NCBI RefSeq assembly: GCF_001039355.2 | Contig: NW_019775814.1 | Span: 59,070 to 122,861 of the forward strand | Length of the DNA: 63,792 nt | Source: Lingula anatina | Taxonomy: Eukaryota > Brachiopoda > Lingulata > Lingulida > Lingulidae | Direction of reading: 5' to 3' | Program-made: the position numbers and the translations under genes | Shown: positions 12,655 to 24,034 of the stretch, piece by piece | How positions within the stretch are numbered: position 1 is the stretch's first letter | Layout: every line of letters begins with the position of its first letter | The notes under the pieces: model-generated | The model's database searches: none | The model's input: the letters and a program-made list of their open reading frames with translations, nothing else | Told to the model about the DNA's origin: nothing

Positions 12655-13020
12655 CTGAAATTGAAATTAAAAAGAAATAAGACCTGGCCAAGCAAGATCA
12701 TAATTAAAAGGCGATTTGTAAATTGTTTCTTTTCATTCCAGGGAGGGTTCATCCTAGAAAAAAGACTGGTTAAACCACGACATCAATTATTTATATTCTG
12801 AATTTAGCAGATGTTTCAGCTCTCTGGTAATTTATATTGCGATACGCAATGGAGAATGTTAACGAAAAATCTTGAAAAAAGATCATATTATGTATTGAAC
12901 GTGAATTTTGTAATTAATGCGTCCCAACATACAAGAATATAGTTTAGAATTATCGCTCTGTCCATTATTATTTACATACAATATATAAAAACTAACAAAG
13001 AAAAATTGTTGACAACATTT
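12655..13020. other. Intron or upstream region of Mab-21 gene 1
   Basis: AT-rich, no coding signal beyond intron sequence read through by the long frame. I looked for a minus-strand mini-exon (ATG plus a few codons ending in AG before GTAAG) like those of the sister genes and found none here. Confidence 0.5.
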
Positions 13021-13029
13021 TTGGATGTA

Positions 13030-13445
13030 AACGATGTAGGTCAAATACGCCTGAAAATAGGATAGTGTCTTCTGACTCCTTTACCAATGATCCCGATTCG
13101 AATCTTCTGAACTTTCTAAGCCAGTTCGAATCACGCATGAAAGGCATGCTTACTGATTTTGAGAAACATTTGGAGGACAAGATGAAATCTGTCGATGTCA
13201 AAATTTGAGCGGCAATAAATTAGGCCATTTCATCAAAAAAAAAAAGCTCCCCTCAAATTCGAGCTTGGCGAAATTAACGAGTAGCTGCACGACGAACTTA
13301 ACTTGTTACGAGCAGAAAATAGAAAAATGAGAGAGGATTTTAATCAAGTAACACTTCTTGCAAATCAGAACTCTCAGTATTCGAGACGCTTACAGCTGAG
13401 ATTTTTTGGGGTCCCCATAAATGAATTGAGAAAAGGAGCCTTCAA
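13030..13445 (+). pseudogene. Fragment of a LINE ORF1-like coiled-coil protein
   Basis: In one frame up to 13208, acidic and helical sequence reads FESRMKGMLTDFEKHLEDKM. After an A-run with a frame change at about 13240, a second part reads ELNLLRAENRKMREDF and then QLRFFGVPINE. Leucine/charged heptads followed by an R-(L/F)-x-F-(F/G)-G-V-P motif are typical of coiled-coil ORF1 proteins of L1/Tx1-type LINEs. In-frame stops at 13208 and 13283, plus the frame change, make it non-functional. It could also be a decayed host coiled-coil gene. Confidence 0.45.
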
Positions 13446-13829
13446 ATGTGAAACAGTGCATCTCCAGCTTGATGTATACTCAATCTGTCACACCTATTCA
13501 TCCTAAACTTGTCAGCGACGATAAAGAAACGGCGCATAGGCTACCTCAACAAAGGAGAGCAGATTGTGAAAGGAATGCATGTCCCCCATGTCCTGCGGAG
13601 CTCCGTTCCTGGGAAAACATGTCCTATGGAAGTGCGTTCACTAGGATGTCCTACCCGTACCTAGATTCCCAGCTGTATTTATTCGCAGCTAGGACATGTA
13701 CATGTATTCCTGTAGGACATAATTTCCTTTCACATATACACAGAAATGCAAATCCTACATAATTAATGTCCGTACAATAATTATAAACACGAAACCATAA
13801 ATATCGGTAATTTTCAGTCGGTTGGCAGC

Positions 13830-13925
13830 AGCTTCCACACAGGCTCATCGGTAAGACGAATTGATAAAGTAACCAAAAGCGTAGAAAAACGTGAGTTCGA
13901 ATCCGCAGCGATGTTACTTTCTATA
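13830..13925 (+). repeat. tRNA-derived SINE-like head
   Basis: GGCTCATCGGTAAGA resembles a pol III A box and GAGTTCGAATCCGC a B box, with spacing close to that of a tRNA. I cannot fold a full cloverleaf, so a SINE remnant is likelier than a working tRNA. Confidence 0.4.
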
Positions 13926-14324
13926 TGCAAATTTCATCCTAATTTATTCTCCAATTCAATGAACTGAACGCACTTTATGTTTGTTGTACAATTTGGATTA
14001 ATTTGATGAGGTGAGATTTTAAAATGTTTAAATGTTTGATTTAAATATAATCTTTTTTTAAAAGTTGATCTATTTTAGAATTTCTTTAATAAACTCGTGG
14101 GAGGGCGTGGCCGAATTTCTTTTGATAAGCGGACGCATAAGATCATATGCTTTCTACCTTCACCTAAAGATACAAAGAATTAAAATGGGGAATTCGGGAT
14201 CCATATAAAAGGCAAAAATTGCGCTCAGAAGAATGTTAAGACTATAATAACAAAAATGCATGTATAAACAATAACAGACATATTCAGTTTTTTTATCACA
14301 CAATCATACACGTTTCATTTACAG

Positions 14325-14474
14325 TCTCAAACTGCAAACGATGTCTCAGTAACTACAAATATTCCCAGTGATCATGAACGCGCCAAGTATGAAATGACTA
14401 ACTGGCCCCCGAACAATATGTATACCAGTACCAGAACAGCTCGAACGTCATCGAGAAGTGTTCAACACGTACTT
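14325..14474 (+). CDS. Candidate isolated coding exon (50 codons)
   Basis: A 150-nt stretch is open in phase 0, preceded by a pyrimidine-rich tract and acceptor (TTTCATTTACAG) and followed by a strong donor (CTTGTAAGT). The encoded segment is hydrophilic and rich in Ser, Thr, Asn and Arg (for example YTSTRTARTSSRSVQHVL), probably disordered. I do not recognise it, and found no partner exon. It might belong to a host gene decayed or spread over this region, or be chance. Confidence 0.3.
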
Positions 14475-14742
14475 GTAAGTATATCGCGAGAGGGTGGCAG
14501 TGTACCATGTATTATTTCACACATTCATATTTCACCGAAAAAAAAAACACATTTGTATCTTTCTCAGGATAATGCGATGTGTATAAAGGGCAAAAAAGAT
14601 TAGTTAGAAATGGGCAAGAACCAACATCCAAAGTTGTGTACACCAGACAGACATACAGTCGCAATGTAATGTTAAGAGGTCGAGATATTTCATGAGTTGC
14701 GAATCTCATATTTTTTAATATTTATTAATCAGAAATAAAAAG

Positions 14743-14750
<8 letters not shown>

Positions 14751-14788
<38 letters not shown>

Positions 14789-14789
14789 T

Positions 14790-14870
<81 letters not shown>
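14751..14870. repeat. CT and TA microsatellites
   Basis: (TC)n at about 14751-14784 is followed, after a short spacer, by (TA)n at about 14796-14869. Confidence 0.95.
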
Positions 14871-14871
<1 letters not shown>

Positions 14872-15028
14872 ATATTTAGTTTATATAGATATATAAGATG
14901 GCCGCTTGTATGAGACAGGCTTATGAAGCTCTCTGAAGAAGATTCATTTAATCACCGGTATTTACAGTAGTAATAAAAATTAAGTTTCCGTTGTACGACG
15001 TTTTAAAAACGTCAAAACGTTTTAATCC

Positions 15029-15802
15029 CTATACTATGAATAGAAGGGGGCGGACAAACAATGGAGACCCGNGAATTTTCTCATTTTTTCCTGATGTACG
15101 AGAGTAGGTCTTTTCCACTCTGCCTCGGGGGATACGGTTGTGATTTTCTGGTAAGGACAGAACTCCATTGTGATCGGAGGAGCCTATGGATGGTAAAATT
15201 TCGGGCTCTTTGTAGAATTGGTCTATATTGGTGAATATTTTATCTAGTATGGTGTTTTTTCGTGTCCCCCTTCTCACAATTTGTCTCAAACTGAAAGCTC
15301 GTTTGATCTGTTGGTCTGGCAGTGTGTTAAAATCTCCGATCAAGAACAGTGCAGAAAATGGGTGTGCCCTCAGGATTGCATCAGAAGAGGATATGATGTG
15401 CTGGATCATAGGTTTATTCTCAGACCCTGGTGGATGGTAGATTGCCCCAAAAGAAATATGTGAGAAGTTTCGAGGAAGTCTTGTAGGCCTCAGAGTTACC
15501 CATATGGATTCAAAGTTACTGTCCTGGTTGTTCCACACTTTGAAGGGGATTGAGTCTCTGATGTAGCACACTATTCCACCTCCTCTTCTGTGCTCTCTGT
15601 CCTTTCTCACCATGTTGTAGGTTGGAATTTGCACACAGTTATTGGGGATCAGGTCATTACACCAACTCTCTGTGATGCATGCGAAATCTATACCATACTG
15701 CTGTAAAATGGCAGACAGTTCATCCACTTTGTTTGGGAGGGATCTCACATTAGCATTTAGTATGTGTGGTAATGACCACTTTTTGTCCATCACATAAATC
15801 AA
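15029..15802 (-). pseudogene. LINE endonuclease fragment (APE type)
   Basis: N-terminal apurinic-like endonuclease of a CR1/L2-group non-LTR retrotransposon, which nicks the target DNA. Readable motifs, in order: NVRSLPNKVDELS, ITESW, RRGGGIVCYIRDSIPF, a Y-x-P-P-G-S block, GDFN, and the terminal SSDH catalytic block (GSSDHNGVLSLP). The frame opens with a Met but the reverse transcriptase is missing. The sequence stops making sense near a single ambiguous base at 15072, which may mark an assembly join. 5' part of a truncated element. Confidence 0.8.
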
Positions 15803-17573
15803 GTTATTCTGGTCATAATTATGGAGAGTCTTGGGTTGGGGGATGTCCTTTCATGGTGAACATGTGAATTAATAAAAATTTAATACGATCAGAACTCGGT
15901 GATTACTTTAAATTATGGGGATTTTGGTGACCTGCATTTGATACTTTATACTGCTGGAAAAAATTGATGCAGTTACTCATTTTAAATTGGTGAAAGCAAA
16001 AGCGAGGTCTGGATTAGTAGATCTGCTACAAAGACCTCATGTAATTAGTTTTCTGTTGTTGTGTTTGCATCTAACGAAAGAATGCTGTATTTGCTATATA
16101 TTTCTCCACATTTCATAAACTGCAAGCCACTCACAATTATTATTACATTCATGTTCATTGCTGTGCACCAAATGTTGTGACACATTCCTTGGGTCAACCA
16201 CTTTCAGTAGTAAGACAGATATTGGATATCAGGCCCCCGTTTCACAAAAAGAGAAAGAGATGATCATGATATGATCTATAGCCCAAAACATTTTTTTTTC
16301 ATTTAATATCATATAGCAAATTGGCCACACAGACATTTTTATAAAAACTTTATTGAGATTAACCAGTAAATATGTAAATGAATACATGGTCTCTCAATCT
16401 GCATATATGTGCTCTCTTGTCTTGTGCATTTAAGTGGCAATTAAATGTCAGTCTTTCATCATAGGGTGCATTCACAATGAATATTTTGTACTAGCAAGTT
16501 CTTACTAACTCCAAAGGGACTCCTGCTGAATGCAATTAGATAAAAAAATTCTTGTTTCCAACGTACTTGTATAATCACCAACTTTCTGTATTCTACTCAA
16601 CTTCAGGATAATTGCATTCTGCAGGAGTCCTCATCGAGTTAGTATGCACTTGCTAGTACCACTAGTCACTGTGAACCAACCCATAGTGCTTCACTTTAAA
16701 AAATATGAATATCACCTACTGTGAAAAGTATACAAGTACAATAAATAAACTAAAACACATACACCATTTTTTACTTTAAAACATATAAAAAAGCACATCA
16801 AATGAGAAAAGCAAAGATGTATCCCACAAGTAATAATGGACTAAACACTAGCTACAACTGTAATACTTGATATAAAAATCTGAACATATCAAACTAATTT
16901 GGTAAAATGAACCAATTATGGCTATTGCAAAATGAAGGATAGCACCAAATAAAATGACATTAAATTGTAATTTCCAAATATTTGCATTTTTTAACAAAAC
17001 TTTGATATTTAGGTCTAACTGCACGGAATTTTTCACTACCAATAGATATACACTGGGCTACCATTGATGTCATGTGTTGAAATAACTACAAAGTATATTT
17101 TAACTACTTTGTTATATCAACATTTCTGTCACATCAAGTTTCAAACCTCGCACCATTCTGAAAAACATACTGATTTCATGTATGCTAGAACTGTTAAATA
17201 ACTTGACAGTCAGTCATAACATAGCAAAAATATACATTATTCATTTTAACTAACATAATAACAGCAACTGCTCTTTTTTATACAGATTTTGTGTAAATCT
17301 CATCTATGAAACATAAATACAAGTATGCTTCATCCATGCAAAAGGAATACTGAATGCACAGAATTTTGTTGCAATAATAACAATACTCATAATTATGCAG
17401 AAAATACATTTTTCCATTAAAAACAACTTCATATATATATATCTTCAAAGATTTCTTTTGAAGTAAAACTTATATCAGTTAATACAAACTGAAACTTTTA
17501 CTTCTAGCATATGGAATGAACAGGAGATCTTTAATACTATAAAGCTGTATTTGCAGATACATGATCATAGCTT
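15803..17573. other. Intergenic between LINE fragment and RCE1 3' end
   Basis: AT-rich, no gene recognised. Near 16490-16680 two imperfectly mirrored blocks (TACTAGCAAGTTCTTACTAAC and GAGTTAGTATGCACTTGCTAGTA, about 190 bp apart) look like the ends of a short non-autonomous element. The part nearest 17573 is presumably the RCE1 3' UTR. Confidence 0.45.
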
Positions 17574-20500
17574 TCAAAGAAGTAAATTGTATGCTATATT
17601 GGAAAATAACGGGGGATGTGTCAGTGGATAGAGTAGAAAACACCACAACACCAGTCCAATCACAAAGTTTGCCATGATCTTATACCTTTGTGGAGGAGGG
17701 TACTGAAACACCATCCCAATGTCTGGAAATCCCATGTGATTACAGAAGGCATGTGCAACCACTGGAGCAACTAAACTACCTGGAAGGAAAAGCCAGAAGA
17801 TTGATAAACACAAATTAAAGCAGGCTAGATTATTATTTTTTTAATGTTGTGCATTATTTTTTTTAATTTATTTTTCGGCAGATGCCACTTGTATTGCTTA
17901 ATTTCTCTTTCATGCATTTTTCATACATTTTTCAGAATTAATGATCCAATTTTCCAGGATTCTTAAATGAAGATACTAACCTGTGCGAATAAACAAGAAA
18001 GCTGAGTAAGCACCAAATACTGTTGTGTAAGAAAACTGAAACACTGCAATACAGAACAAATGTAGATCTTCAAATAAAGTGTACTTTCGATCTTCATAAA
18101 CATATTCAAAAGGCTGCATACAAATTTTAATTTGTACTTTAAAAAGTTCAAAGATGAAGTAAATATTTGTAAGAATAGGGTTAATTAATTTGCAATGGAC
18201 ATTTAATACAACTTTCTTATCTCTTTATAAAAGTTAAATCACATCTTTTCCATACTTACATGACTGGAGAAAAGCTGTTTTAAGGTCAGCATGCTTGTTT
18301 CTAACTCTCTCCACCATGTGGTGAAAATGTGCTATAGAAATAAATATAACAAAAAATATAATATTCACTTCATCAGTCTAACATGTATATCAACATCCTA
18401 ATAAACAAAAGATTTGGTACAAATGATGACAACACTTTTATCAACAAGCAATTAAATAAACACACACACACACACGACCCTACGTACATTCTTTTATTCA
18501 AAGTCAATAAAAGTATTTACTACAGAATACTTATCATATAAAAATACATACACATTGACCCCTCAGTTTTACTTACCAACCCCAAAAAATAGAGGAGCCA
18601 GAAACACTGCAGTGCCAGCACCGACAGAAGGGATGAGTAAAGGGATCATACAGGCTCTGAATATGAACTCTTCTGAAAATGGGGCCTAGGTAACAAAACT
18701 TCACATCAGTTATGGCATAGGAAAGGCTCTCATTACAAAAATATACAAACTAAGGCAATATTCTTAATATACTATACCTATTACTTTTAATCAATTTTAT
18801 TCAATTATACATTGCAAGGTGAGCACCAATAATTGTATTGTTTGTTTTGGTAGGACAGAAAGAGTTTAAACTTACAATAGGGACTTTTTACTCAAGTAAC
18901 ACAGTCACTATCCATTCCTACTGCCACAGAAAATACATCAATATAAACCTACCACAACATGATTTCTTAACCATATTAAGTTCTTCATATTAGCTTGCCA
19001 GTACTTGGGTTCTGGAAAAATAATTTGTTTTCAAACACAAATCAAATTGCACAAAAAAATAATCAGTATATCAACCTCTTTGATCCTACAATCTTCATAT
19101 GTCAAAATGACTTGTACTGTACTAAAATACCACAAAATCTTTTTCTTTCCAAAAAACATACCTAAATACAATTTAAGCACCCCATCCAAATAGAACAGTG
19201 TTAGTGGACCTAGAAACAAAACCTGAAAAACAAAAAGAAACCAATGGAAAGATATTTAAGATTTTATTTCTTTTCTACATCATTCACTGAATTAAAATGC
19301 TCCATATTTGTGACAAAAAANNNNNNNNNNNNNNNNNNNNNNNNNNNNNNNNNNNNNNNNNNNNNNNNNNNNNNNNNNNNNNNNNNNNNNNNNNNNNNNN
19401 NNNNNNNNNNNNNNNNNNNNNNNNNNNNNNNNNNNNNNNNNNNNNNNNNNNNNNNNNNNNNNNNNNNNNNNNNNNNNNNNNNNNNNNNNNNNNNNNNNNN
19501 NNNNCCAAATACTGTTGTGTAAGAAAACTGAAACACTGCAATACAGAACAAATGTAGATCTTCAAATAAAGTGTACTTTCGATCTTCATAAACATATTCA
19601 AAAGGCTGCATACAAATTTTAATTTGTACTTTAAAAAGTTCAAAGATGAAGTAAATATTTGTAAGAATAGGGTTAATTAATTTGCAATGGACATTTAATA
19701 CAACTTTCTTATCTCTTTATAAAAGTTAAATCACATCTTTTCCATACTTACATGACTGGAGAAAAGCTGTTTTAAGGTCAGCATGCTTGTTTCTAACTCT
19801 CTCCACCATGTGGTGAAAATGTGCTATAGAAATAAATATAACAAAAAATATAATATTCACTTCATCAGTCTAACATGTATATCAACATCCTAATAAACAA
19901 AAGATTTGGTACAAATGATGACAACACTTTTATCAACAAGCAATTAAATAAACACACACACACACACGACCCTACGTACATTCTTTTATTCAAAGTCAAT
20001 AAAAGTATTTACTACAGAATACTTATCATATAAAAATACATACACATTGACCCCTCAGTTTTACTTACCAACCCCAAAAAATAGAGGAGCCAGAAACACT
20101 GCAGTGCCAGCACCGACAGAAGGGATGAGTAAAGGGATCATACAGGCTCTGAATATGAACTCTTCTGAAAATGGGGCCTAGGTAACAAAACTTCACATCA
20201 GTTATGGCATAGGAAAGGCTCTCATTACAAAAATATACAAACTAAGGCAATATTCTTAATATACTATACCTATTACTTTTAATCAATTTTATTCAATTAT
20301 ACATTGCAAGGTGAGCACCAATAATTGTATTGTTTGTTTTGGTAGGACAGAAAGAGTTTAAACTTACAATAGGGACTTTTTACTCAAGTAACACAGTCAC
20401 TATCCATTCCTACTGCCACAGAAAATACATCAATATAAACCTACCACAACATGATTTCTTAACCATATTAAGTTCTTCATATTAGCTTGCCAGTACTTGG

Positions 20501-22046
20501 GTTCTGGAAAAATAATTTGTTTTCAAACACAAATCAAATTGCACAAAAAAATAATCAGTATATCAACCTCTTTGATCCTACAATCTTCATATGTCAAAAT
20601 GACTTGTACTGTACTAAAATACCACAAAATCTTTTTCTTTCCAAAAAACATACCTAAATACAATTTAAGCACCCCATCCAAATAGAACAGTGTTAGTGGA
20701 CCTAGAAACAAAACCTGAAAAACAAAAAGAAACCAATGGAAAGATATTTAAGATTTTATTTCTTTTCTACATCATTCACTGAATTAAAATGCTCCATATT
20801 TGTGACAAAAAAATTACAATAATTTTAATAATAAATGGCAAAGCAAAGGATTTACCTACAAGGGCTATAAAATTTATTTACATTATCATATTTCAAGTTT
20901 CCCTTGTTTCAAAATAAGGTACTGCTTTCAAAAAGAACTGTTCAATAGTATCAATAGTCAATAGTTATATTTTATGTAAAAGCTTAGCAAACTTCTGTGT
21001 TGTAAATTTAGTGTTTGCCCATCCAAAGTATGAATAGATCACAAAACATATTTTTAAGCTTGCCCCTTTAAGCACAAACGCTGCCAGTAAGTCAGCTGCA
21101 GAACTAATGTTCCAGATGTGTACATGATAGAAAACCAGACTCCCCAACATCGTACACAGCTTAACTTCAATCCCATCCACACCATCCAGAAATAAACCAA
21201 ATGAGTCACCAGACCAATAGATCATATGCTGGTCTTAATCAGCTATTTTAAACCGAAAGTAGACAATTAGGATCTCTGACTGGTACCAAAAATAGGAATA
21301 AATCTTGACCTTGGGTGAATGAGCCTTTAATGCTTATCTTCCCAATGCATTACTGAACAAAGCAGATAGCATAGACTTAGTAAAAGAAAAGTAATTCCAA
21401 ATGGAATTTTGTACTGGATTATTTATCAATTATCTAAGGGAAAATAGTAATAATTTATGGAAGCAAATAAAGGCCCTTTATCTATAATCATGTTTCAACT
21501 TACAATAGTCAGAAACAGTGGTAAAACAGCTGCCATGATGGTTCCTGAGAATCTTACTCCTAGCCACGTCATGAGGCTGTGACCCTGATATAAGAAATTC
21601 AATTAAATTTAAAAAGTTTAAGTGTGATTAATTCAATGCAATATAACCTTTAACAGGTCATACACTATGCCAAATTGTTTATAACAGATATCAAATAATA
21701 AATCACCTTTCACTCACAAATATGAGTTCAAAATCACATTAATCTTTTGAATTCTTCTCTTCAGACATCTTACCACTAAAATAAAGAATTAAAATTAAAC
21801 TTGGATTGTTTATATCTTAGTTAAGAAATATTATATGGCAAAGGCTGTTACAATAACAAACGTATCTGCTGAGACCAAAATTTTTAAATATTAAGTGAAC
21901 AGTTAAGGACTTATTAACTTTTAAAAATCTGATATATACATACCAGTGTTTCAGTTGGAGTGCTGAAATACCACACAAATCCAGGAGCTAAAGAGGAGAA
22001 CAGCAACACACTGATACATCTTCTTTTTATTGTTGCAGGGTGATCT
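17574..22046 (-). CDS. RCE1: RCE1, CAAX prenyl protease 2 (last eight coding exons)
   Basis: ER membrane protease that removes the last three residues of prenylated CAAX proteins such as Ras. Coding exons on the minus strand: 22046-21944, 21584-21504, 20714-20654, 20503-20445, 20177-20069, 19823-19752, 18043-17981 and 17779-17574; all borders are AG/GT and phases agree. All three family motifs are intact: EEFIFR (EExxxR), FFGVAHFHH (FxxxH) and HAFCN (HxxxN). Further matches include [30 protein letters not shown] and [18 protein letters not shown]. About 250 residues are recovered against about 330 in vertebrate RCE1; the first transmembrane exon(s) upstream of 22046 were not found. Four exons occur twice (also 19222-19162, 19011-18953, 18685-18577, 18331-18260) because of the duplication around the N gap; I count each once. 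Confidence 0.92.
18013..19320. repeat. 1.3-kb direct repeat, copy 1 (RCE1 exons and introns)
   Basis: Identical by eye to 19505-20812, with a constant offset of 1492, and separated from it by Ns. Introns are as identical as exons. A real duplication would put four RCE1 exons twice in the gene and disrupt the protein, so unmerged alleles or a scaffolding artefact is likelier. Confidence 0.9.
19321..19504. other. Assembly gap (184 Ns)
   Basis: A run of N. The left flank ends exactly where copy 1 of the 1.3-kb repeat ends, and the right flank starts at the repeat's first base. Confidence 1.
19505..20812. repeat. 1.3-kb direct repeat, copy 2
   Basis: Partner of 18013-19320. This copy joins without a gap to the upstream RCE1 exons at 20814-22046, while copy 1 joins to the downstream exon at 17981-18043; deleting one copy and the gap restores a simple gene. 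Confidence 0.9.
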
Positions 22047-22518
22047 CTAACATAAAGTAATTAAAATAGAATAAATCAGTTTTAAATCCACATAATTTTC
22101 CAAACATTTATACCAAAAACAAGCACTGTTTATCAGCCAAATTTTAAATTTTGCGCAGGAAAAGTTTAGTGAAAGCCATGTTATCACTTTCTAATGTACT
22201 TCCTGTTTGTGCCACACTCATTTCCTATCTTATACAAAAACCAGCAAACTAAGCAAACTAAGTCTTAGTCTAAGGTAAAAAGAATTAGTAAGGTACTGTA
22301 TTTTTCTCCTAACAGCATAATCATAATAACAAAATTATTTTAATCATCAACAGGCAGGCTACAGGTAAATTAAATCAAATTAAATATACCCCTTTCTTAT
22401 TTTTATTAATAACATGAATCACATTACTGGAGGACTGTGAAATAGATCAGCACATATTGATATAATCCTAAATAAACTTTGCAAATGCCTTTTTAATCAA
22501 ATCTGAATCAACCAGATG

Positions 22519-23038
22519 CAGGATAAAGAATAGTGTTAACATGTATTTATATAATCTTCGTATTCAACTAATTTATGATGCACTTACTCAGTAGTTATTT
22601 GTACATTTAAATGAAATACTTTTACATGAACACCTGGTGATTAAACGAATCTAAGTAGGAGTACACAAATAGTCAAAACAGTAAAATGCTACGTATAGGT
22701 ATGAGAAATGTACGAGGACTGTCAAACAAGTTATATGATCATAACTTTATTCAAACAGTGCAAAACTTCGATATATTTGTATGCATTGAAACTTTTAGTA
22801 CAACGAGATCAAAAGTAACCCTGCCCACAAGCACTCACAGCCACTTCTTAAGATTAAGAAAGAAAAGAAAAGTGAAGGGTAGACCCTCTGGGGGAATTGT
22901 AGTATACTACAAAAAGGAACTTAGCAGTGCACTGACATTGTTGAATAGTAAAAGTGAGAATCTGCTGTGGTTGAAGCTATCAGGCACTGAATTTGGCCTC
23001 GAAAATGATATTTTCATATGTGCAGTCTATTTAAAACN
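22519..23038 (+). mobile_element. 5'-ORF2 fragment of the J-domain LINE (second copy)
   Basis: Matches 26600-27117 with about eight differences in 520 bp, so it belongs to the same young LINE family. It includes the ORF2 start (MLRIGMRNVRGLSNKLYDH) and about 115 codons of endonuclease, then ends at a single N (23038). It lies where the missing 5' exons of RCE1 might be expected. Confidence 0.88.
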
Positions 23039-23042
23039 TAAT

Positions 23043-23190
23043 CAGTTTGAATAGGTTGTCTTGCCTCACTTAAAAAGGGAGTTGTTCTCCACACTGGTCG
23101 TTACCTAACTTATGCTCAGTTTGAATAGGTTGTCTTGCCTCACTTAAAAAGGGAGTTGTTCTCCACACTGGTCGTTACCTAACTTATGCT
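23043..23190. repeat. Perfect 74-bp tandem duplication
   Basis: The unit beginning CAGTTTGAATAGGTTGTCTT at 23043 is repeated without change from 23117. What follows (CTAACCTACTTTGTACAAAT, then AATAAA near 23218) could be the 3' end of the truncated LINE just upstream; I cannot confirm this because the fuller copy lacks its 3' end. Confidence 0.85.
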
Positions 23191-24034
23191 AACCTACTTT
23201 GTACAAATATGGTTTTAATAAATCGCCAAAACTATGACACTAGTGAACATTGTGTATCAAACATTTTGATACGATTAAATAAATGTGCAAGAAGGATTAC
23301 GGAATGAGTTACTATTTACCTCCCCCCACGCGCCCTTCAAAAAATGCTCTTTTGATTTCGAAATGAATTTGTTTTTAACGCAAAGAAGTCCAATACCCCT
23401 TTCACGACTCAGTCATTGTACAGCATGTTATATTACTCTTTACCCTTTTTATTTGACACTGTCTCTGTTTCTCTCCCCTTTTACTTTCTCTTGTTAGAAG
23501 GAGGGCAAATAATTAAGCATTCAAAATATGCATCACCAATCTTCAGAAAAGAATGAGTGAGTGAACCATTGGGCTGGCCCACAACGTCCGACACAGCAGA
23601 ATAAATTCAATAACAGCTTTCACAGATTTAACTGCAGTTAGCTGTACAGCGTCACTATATACATAATCCGCTGCACGCGCGAAGCTGTTGAACAAAAGGA
23701 TAGTTCTCTATGGAAGACCTTTTGTTTACTCTAAGGGGGCGTGCCTAACCAGGCGACAAGAGGATTAGGCTAGTCACTATATTCCGTCAAATTCGTTTAG
23801 CGACCCTATCATTATCACACTCCCTCTATATAATTGTATCTAATCTTCTTACGTTAGATGGAAAAAATGCACACATATATAATCTTATGACTGTATGTAT
23901 AAATCTTGGAAAGAGCATCAATAACAGAAATCTTAAGTGACCAAGAAAGAATAGACAACAGATTGAAAACAGTTTTGAGTGGGAAAAAGTGGAATGAGGA
24001 AGCTCAGTCAAGGAAATCTGCATAAAGAAACAAA
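23191..24034. other. Probable 5' UTR of the LINE and unassigned sequence
   Basis: No gene recognised. The last few hundred bases before the ORF1 start are presumably LINE 5' UTR, but the element's 5' end cannot be placed without a second copy. Confidence 0.4.

Noticed and set aside
19244-19643. Several open frames across the N run
   Set aside because: They exist only because Ns do not encode stops.
20965-21225. 86-codon frame in an RCE1 intron
   Set aside because: No conservation and not joined by splice sites to the confirmed exons.
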